Below are positions 28,801 through 32,543 of a DNA stretch of 32,543 bases, one piece after another (positions within the stretch are counted from its first letter, which is position 1; each line of letters opens with the position of its first letter). The translations under genes and the position numbers were made by a program. The notes below the pieces were generated by a model, which was not told where the DNA came from, made no database searches, and saw only the letters and a list, made by a program, of their open reading frames with translations. This DNA comes from a virus, in the IMG/VR virus record IMGVR_UViG_3300032282_002846, positions 1-32,543 of that record; one strand, written 5' to 3'.

Positions 28801-31800
28801 TTGCTTTTTCTTTTCCTCTTCTTGTGCTGTTTGTTTAGCAACAGATGAGATAGCTTTATAAATCTTTTTGTATGTAGAGTTAGTATTAGAACTGCCCTTC
28901 TTAGTTCCGATTGACAAGATAGCTTTAGCTGTCTCATCAATGATCATGTTGGCAAACTTCTCTGTATTATCTCCAAACGTACTAGCACTGAAGTCTAATA
29001 GGATTTCTTGTGTCCGCTCTGTTTTCTTCCCAGAGATAGCTTTGCGGATTGAATCCCTAGCTTTCTCTGGATTCTTAATCGCCATCTTCTGTAGAGAAGC
29101 CAACTTACTAATAACCTTTGAGAGACTTGCTACATTATCAACGGCCTTCCTTCTATCTCCTCTAGCATAGGATGCGATATCATTCATATCACCGCCGATC
29201 TTTGACCATAGATTACCAATGGATTTCTGGACGTTAGACTTGTAGTTCTCTACTGCCATTCCATATCCGCCTGTCTGGCGAAGTGTCTTTGCAAAGTTAA
29301 GAGTTTGTCCAGCAGCTTGCATTAGTTTAACTACCGCCTTTGTTAAACCAAACTCGATTGCTGGCATACTCAATGCAATCCTTGATCTCTCTTCAAAAGA
29401 AGCATCAGAGTCCATGATCATCTGCCTGTACGTTGGAGCAACCGTATTAAGTAGTGGTATTATGTTAGCCAACTCCTTTTGACTTAATCCATAAGTAACT
29501 ACTGGGTCACCATTTATATCTCTCAATGAAAGGTTAGATATGATATCAAAGAAAGATGCATCTGGATTTCCCTTCAGTACCTTATTGAATGCATTCAGTG
29601 CTTCAGTGTGGGCAGATGTAGTATACAAGTTCACCGCTTTCGAGAACGGAGATACTAAAGACTTAGCATACGTCTTCCCTTTAAGAGTTGTCCTAGATAC
29701 ATAAGGTCTACCACTCTTATCTTCCATTGGCTTGAGATCATTGATCAGTCCCTCAATGTCATTAATGATTTGTTGGGTAATCTTCTTCTCAATCTTTACT
29801 GATCTAGCAGATGGTTGTGGCGTTGCCCCTGCCCTCGCTTCGATTGCTGGTTCAGTTATCGTTTCCGATACTGCTTCAACTGGTAAGGATTCCTCAGTAG
29901 TTGCGGTAACTTCGGTAGGTTCTGCTTTCACTTCACCTTTAGGTTGAGCGGAAGAGTAATCTTTAAACTCGTAGTTAGCTTCTCCCTTCACGATACCATA
30001 CTCATCGAGGATAGCGTTGATGGCGTTCTTCATCTTCTCTACTTCTTTAGTAGAGGTTCCCTTGCCAAGGTATCTTGTGATGCTATCTCGGACTACTCTA
30101 AGTGCATTGAGGATGGAATTCTTGAGCGAGATGATAGCTCCCTTATCTTGGTCTGAGAATGCTTCTTTCTCGGCTTGTCTGATAGCGTTTAAATCTTCTG
30201 TGATCTGGCCTGTACGCACACGCTGGATGACCATACGCATGAACTCTTGGGAGAAGGAAAGATCATCGAGGAGCTTTGAGTTATCGTTTAGGTAAGCATT
30301 GGAAACGCCCGGAAGTGCATTCGGGTTAGTGCGCTTCACCTCTTTAACAATATCGGAGAGTCGCTTTACCACATATTCTTGCTCTGAAAGTTTTGGGTTC
30401 TTGAGAGCTTTGTATTCGTCTTGGATACCTTGGAACATGGAGAGGTGGATGACTTCCTCTTCCAATTTCTTAGCTGCTGCCCGTGACTCTTGATCTAATG
30501 CAGCATCCTTACTTGCGGCTCTCTGTTCCCCTTGAACAGTTTTACCAGTCATTTGATTGATGTCTGGAACTACAAGATACTTCTGTCCGTTAAGAAATGT
30601 AGCTCTGTATGTACCAGTGTCGGCGGCTACTTGCTTGCGCCCAGTTAGCTTACCGAATTCCTCGCTAGTAATGACTTTGGTGTTCGTTCCAGCTAGGAAC
30701 CCTGCATTGTTTGCAATGCCCGTTCTGATGGCGTTCTTGAGCTTCTGCGCCCTCTTGCTGAAGACTGGTATCCTGCCGACTACCTTGTCTGTAGCAGACA
30801 TGAATGCTTTGAGTATAGGGCGATCTGCATAGAACTCTCCAGCTAACATCCGTGGACGTGTCGGTGTCGTTGTTCTACCCGATGGTGGTAGACCCATCTC
30901 ACTGGTTGGAGTTGTTCCTTGTGGTTCGACCCCTTGTTCGATTGCTGTCAGTTCAGCGATCTTATTCTGCTCTGCGAAAATTTGTGTGTTTACCCTATCA
31001 ATACCGGCCTTATCATTATCATCCAAAGCATCAAACTCTGTGTTGAGTTCTTCGATCTTTGTCTTGGCTTCTTCGATAGTAGTGGAGGGTGTTGCAGCTT
31101 CTGCGACTGCTTCTACTGGTGGCTTTATCGTTAACGATAATCCTTCAACCTCTTTGCTTACGGAAGCTAGGTCTGTTTTCTTTTTATCCAATGCAGCTTG
31201 CGCGTCGATCCTCTCTTGTGATCCTTCTGCCAATGTAGCCAATGCTTCTTCATCCATCCCGATCTCTTCAGTAAGAGATTCGATCTTGTTATCAAGCTCC
31301 ATCCGTTTGGATGCAGCTATGCTTACAGCAGGGATTTCTTGGTCATTACCAGTTATCTTTTGGTATTGAAGCTGTAGATCAGTTAATGCTTTCTGCCTAT
31401 CGGATATATCAAAGCGAAGTTTCTGCGCTCTAGGATCGTTTGGCTCCATTGCATCCAAGTCTGATCTAAGGTTCTCGATGGCATCTTGATTTCTTGTTAT
31501 TTCAGTTGATAATGCCATTGCGGCAGGGTTACCACTTGGAGTCTCTAAATCTCTAGCGGCTTTATCAGCAGCTTCATTTATATCTTTCTCTGCTTTTTTC
31601 TCTGGACTCATTGCTTCAAGTCCACCAAGTGAACCGCCCATTGCAAACCCAGCAGCACCAGCCATAGCTGCCCGTGATACTGCTCCTTGAAATGTAGGAA
31701 CATCATAACCTTCTCTTTGCAATGCTAGGTTAGTAGCTATTTGCTCTTGTCCCTCTTGTGGGATTTCAATAGCAGCTTCTTCAACCCCTTTCTTTAAGAT

Positions 31801-32543
31801 TGATTTGATGATGCCTTCACTAACTGGCTTGCCTTGTTTGGTAAGAACACGGGTTAGAATTGCCTCTGATCCACCAAGCGCATCTACTGCCATCAGTCCA
31901 CCACCAATAAGCATTTGGTCTAGGTTTCCGCCACCATAGGATTGTGCTTTAGATGCAATGGGTTCTATCTGATCCTCTGGCATACCTTTTTCGCGCAGGT
32001 AATCTGTTGTGGCATCGTAAATATCACCTTTGATTGTACCTACGCCTTGAGCGAAACCTGTTGCTAGCTGCGCTCCAATTATACCAGCCTTAGTGAACTG
32101 CGCGGCCTTTCCTAGTACACCAGCGGCAAGTTGGGGAACCATATACCCAACGCTTTGTGCTGACATTTCTAGTGGTGCTTTAGAGAATGCCTCAAGACCA
32201 GCGATTACTTTATCGTAGACTCCTTTGTCTTCTGCATCTTTTAGAATCCTAGCGATCTCTTTAGAGTCTTGCTTTGATTCAGCGGATACCAATCCACCAA
32301 CCCATTCTTCATATCCAGCCAACTCTTTAGACACCGCATTATCTGCCCCAAACAAATCAGCAAAACTCTTCACTGATCCAATCGCACCCTCAGCTACTTT
32401 AATAGGGATGTCTGCGGCTTGCCTTAGTACACCAGATGGTTCTGGTTGTTGGGTTGAAAAGTGGGAAGCTATTTCATCAAGTGAATATCCTTCTGATTTT
32501 GCATCATTGAACTTTGGGTCGGATTGACTTGCAAAACCAAATA
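25852..32543 (-). CDS. Giant polyvalent-type virion protein, 5' end beyond window (partial)
   Basis: The frame stays open to the right edge, adding 56 codons before the internal GTG 32373, so the protein exceeds 2229 residues. The upstream part includes DPKFNDAKSEGYSLDEIASHF, a motif common near the start of giant phage virion proteins. Early in the chain are long Ala/Gly hydrophobic helices (GAAGFAMGGSLGGLEA); then comes a long coiled coil, a region near 30.4 kb with EEEVIHLSMF (a zincin-like helix lacking the first His of HExxH), Lys/Glu-rich linkers near 28.8 kb, and a C-terminal helical region. The latter ends in LAASAVPFIIAAIAGG and a PxTRLFIPFTN segment typical of polyvalent or DNA-ejection proteins. 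Such proteins are packaged and enter the cell with DNA. Three palindrome copies lie inside. Confidence 0.75.
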   Translation of the reverse strand, partial: FGFASQSDPKFNDAKSEGYSLDEIASHFSTQQPEPSGVLRQAADIPIKVAEGAIGSVKSFADLFGADNAVSKELAGYEEWVGGLVSAESKQDSKEIARILKDAEDKGVYDKVIAGLEAFSKAPLEMSAQSVGYMVPQLAAGVLGKAAQFTKAGIIGAQLATGFAQGVGTIKGDIYDATTDYLREKGMPEDQIEPIASKAQSYGGGNLDQMLIGGGLMAVDALGGSEAILTRVLTKQGKPVSEGIIKSILKKGVEEAAIEIPQEGQEQIATNLALQREGYDVPTFQGAVSRAAMAGAAGFAMGGSLGGLEAMSPEKKAEKDINEAADKAARDLETPSGNPAAMALSTEITRNQDAIENLRSDLDAMEPNDPRAQKLRFDISDRQKALTDLQLQYQKITGNDQEIPAVSIAASKRMELDNKIESLTEEIGMDEEALATLAEGSQERIDAQAALDKKKTDLASVSKEVEGLSLTIKPPVEAVAEAATPSTTIEEAKTKIEELNTEFDALDDNDKAGIDRVNTQIFAEQNKIAELTAIEQGVEPQGTTPTSEMGLPPSGRTTTPTRPRMLAGEFYADRPILKAFMSATDKVVGRIPVFSKRAQKLKNAIRTGIANNAGFLAGTNTKVITSEEFGKLTGRKQVAADTGTYRATFLNGQKYLVVPDINQMTGKTVQGEQRAASKDAALDQESRAAAKKLEEEVIHLSMFQGIQDEYKALKNPKLSEQEYVVKRLSDIVKEVKRTNPNALPGVSNAYLNDNSKLLDDLSFSQEFMRMVIQRVRTGQITEDLNAIRQAEKEAFSDQDKGAIISLKNSILNALRVVRDSITRYLGKGTSTKEVEKMKNAINAILDEYGIVKGEANYEFKDYSSAQPKGEVKAEPTEVTATTEESLPVEAVSETITEPAIEARAGATPQPSARSVKIEKKITQQIINDIEGLINDLKPMEDKSGRPYVSRTTLKGKTYAKSLVSPFSKAVNLYTTSAHTEALNAFNKVLKGNPDASFFDIISNLSLRDINGDPVVTYGLSQKELANIIPLLNTVAPTYRQMIMDSDASFEERSRIALSMPAIEFGLTKAVVKLMQAAGQTLNFAKTLRQTGGYGMAVENYKSNVQKSIGNLWSKIGGDMNDIASYARGDRRKAVDNVASLSKVISKLASLQKMAIKNPEKARDSIRKAISGKKTERTQEILLDFSASTFGDNTEKFANMIIDETAKAILSIGTKKGSSNTNSTYKKIYKAISSVAKQTAQEEEKKKQEAEGKPKAKKQEAKREGKFLEQVGMVIGNDKTYKQFMDELKKSIRQEYQSDAAFNDDYKDLFDMLSTRQWSEGMRQQAIKDSANALDYKFADLFQYIGSHRNAAQESVKTHIRFELQSMGATAEMVDKFTADVDSYLNEETRKVLEKKIGFIVDEETGKITGGQLIKDKMQQLSTTEGQFKLAKTLKGLTRLAASDQRNFIDKLNELIITELGFDEKASAELSKTVEDEINKAVDAQQSENLKQAIARVTKTLSDNNIKPKGTQRTVLKRLIELANMGQLDDMKVYEAFRQTHNFDKGYLEYSPDMVQTLREWGDRISALPEGVLRGIEEQKMGRYMLEKGVFTTTDYLSSYWYFSLLSQTGTQAMNVLGSSFNLMGNIATWAIYTKGKSLGPMMRGLARAVSGKQSPATNSFLYVMQTGLNPSGLQDEKMMIYPKGNLFENATPENVPKLVYNLITFGADRVQTPALNALLNTMSPRGMMRMMRATDAYMREVAYEVRAASLDAAEFSQEQYDAAFRQAEVELQASKSSAKEKKKEIIIRANEILANQRLGAKKREFAEQDSLEVMYSQKSEGLVGLIASFANKMLDAYPVTRLFIPFTNVCANVLNENLNYAPLVSQFRLMRAVELSPLLKGKIKLRPGTEKNPFIKGREEKAADLAIKSAIGLAASAVPFIIAAIAGGDDEDQDKERPFVQFYSQGPKDPEQNKIWSENGGTKYSIRFGNTYVSYLFTPLVIPLSWGQMMKEEADAFKKKTGEKGIGDVSEAVFKLLASPVSIGFVAALDQSFLTGISDLIELKEARDLPKAGAGIARNIISRMLVPGVARDIQKLMVDERLEGDLYITNMLKEFPGSSAFLDKDLNYFGDPARYNSIMQENGFTRRAFSLVGRITSTEKPDQAFEILYRNGITPPNWSQSMSWRDKTPMTKAEQREFISSAGPSMKEFIIRNEEILNQMDTETAQKYVANSFSAIRGNAKRVMQIKKL
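28709..28724. repeat. Dispersed palindrome, copy 19
   Basis: TTATCGTTTCCGATAA, perfect arms, in the giant gene, read on the minus strand as V-I-G-N-D-K. Confidence 0.9.
29856..29871. repeat. Dispersed palindrome, copy 20
   Basis: TTATCGTTTCCGATAC, one outer mismatch, in the giant gene, read as V-S-E-T-I-T. Confidence 0.87.
31125..31140. repeat. Dispersed palindrome, copy 21
   Basis: TTATCGTTAACGATAA, fully symmetric, in the giant gene, read as L-S-L-T-I-K. Confidence 0.9.

Overview
This window is a tailed-phage (Caudoviricetes) genome segment, or a provirus of one. The evidence is a morphogenesis block (large terminase, portal, scaffold-like protein, probable major capsid protein), a replication and recombination block (initiator with an internal iteron array, DnaB-type helicase, resolvase, SNF2-type helicase, SSB-like protein, RecB-like nuclease), many short overlapping genes, and no ribosomal or housekeeping genes. 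I saw no integrase, tRNA or CRISPR array. The standard bacterial code fits, since TAA, TAG and TGA all end genes. Many starts lack a Shine-Dalgarno motif and follow an A-rich leader. The host cannot be named from the sequence; an uncultured environmental bacterium is the best guess.

Layout. 1-6520 (minus): structural genes in the order 125-aa protein, portal, 81-aa protein, coiled-coil scaffold candidate, a strong terminator, a promoter with a roughly 200-nt structured leader, probable major capsid protein, then another virion-type protein cut by the left edge. 6557-8410 (plus): large terminase, divergent from that block. 8440-9371 (minus): XRE-type regulator, two small genes and an HNH nuclease. 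9434-15831 (plus): a small gene, then initiator, DnaB-type helicase, small coiled-coil proteins, Hjc-like resolvase, tiny basic proteins, an NrdR-like zinc ribbon, a GT4 glycosyltransferase, a methyltransferase and dCMP deaminase, nearly all joined by 4-nt overlaps. 15832-17130: promoters, an unknown 239-aa protein, a membrane peptide and a strong terminator. 17180-17746 (minus): a terminase-small-subunit-like protein. 17825-22419 (plus): a sigma70-type promoter, ten small genes and an SNF2-type helicase, ending in a terminator. 22440-25615 (minus): small helical protein, unknown protein, SSB-like protein, PD-(D/E)XK nuclease and a small acidic protein. 25852-32543 (minus): one giant gene still open at the right edge (at least 2229 codons), probably a virion-delivered polyvalent protein.

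The outstanding signal is a dispersed 16-bp palindrome, TTATCGKWWMCGATAA, with 21 copies spread over the whole window. Copies sit between genes, across stop codons and inside genes in different reading frames, so the constraint is on the DNA or RNA and not on protein. In three gene gaps of the 18-20 kb operon the palindrome forms the tip of a longer hairpin whose outer arms pair with G-U wobbles. A second small hairpin and an AAAACACGAAACAA-type leader follow before the next start codon. This looks like a repeated, uncharacterised regulatory module.

Other notable points are a lambda-like origin (three 21-bp iterons) inside the initiator gene, a divergent promoter pair sharing one palindrome next to the XRE regulator, and a possible but weakly supported Acb2-like anti-CBASS protein.
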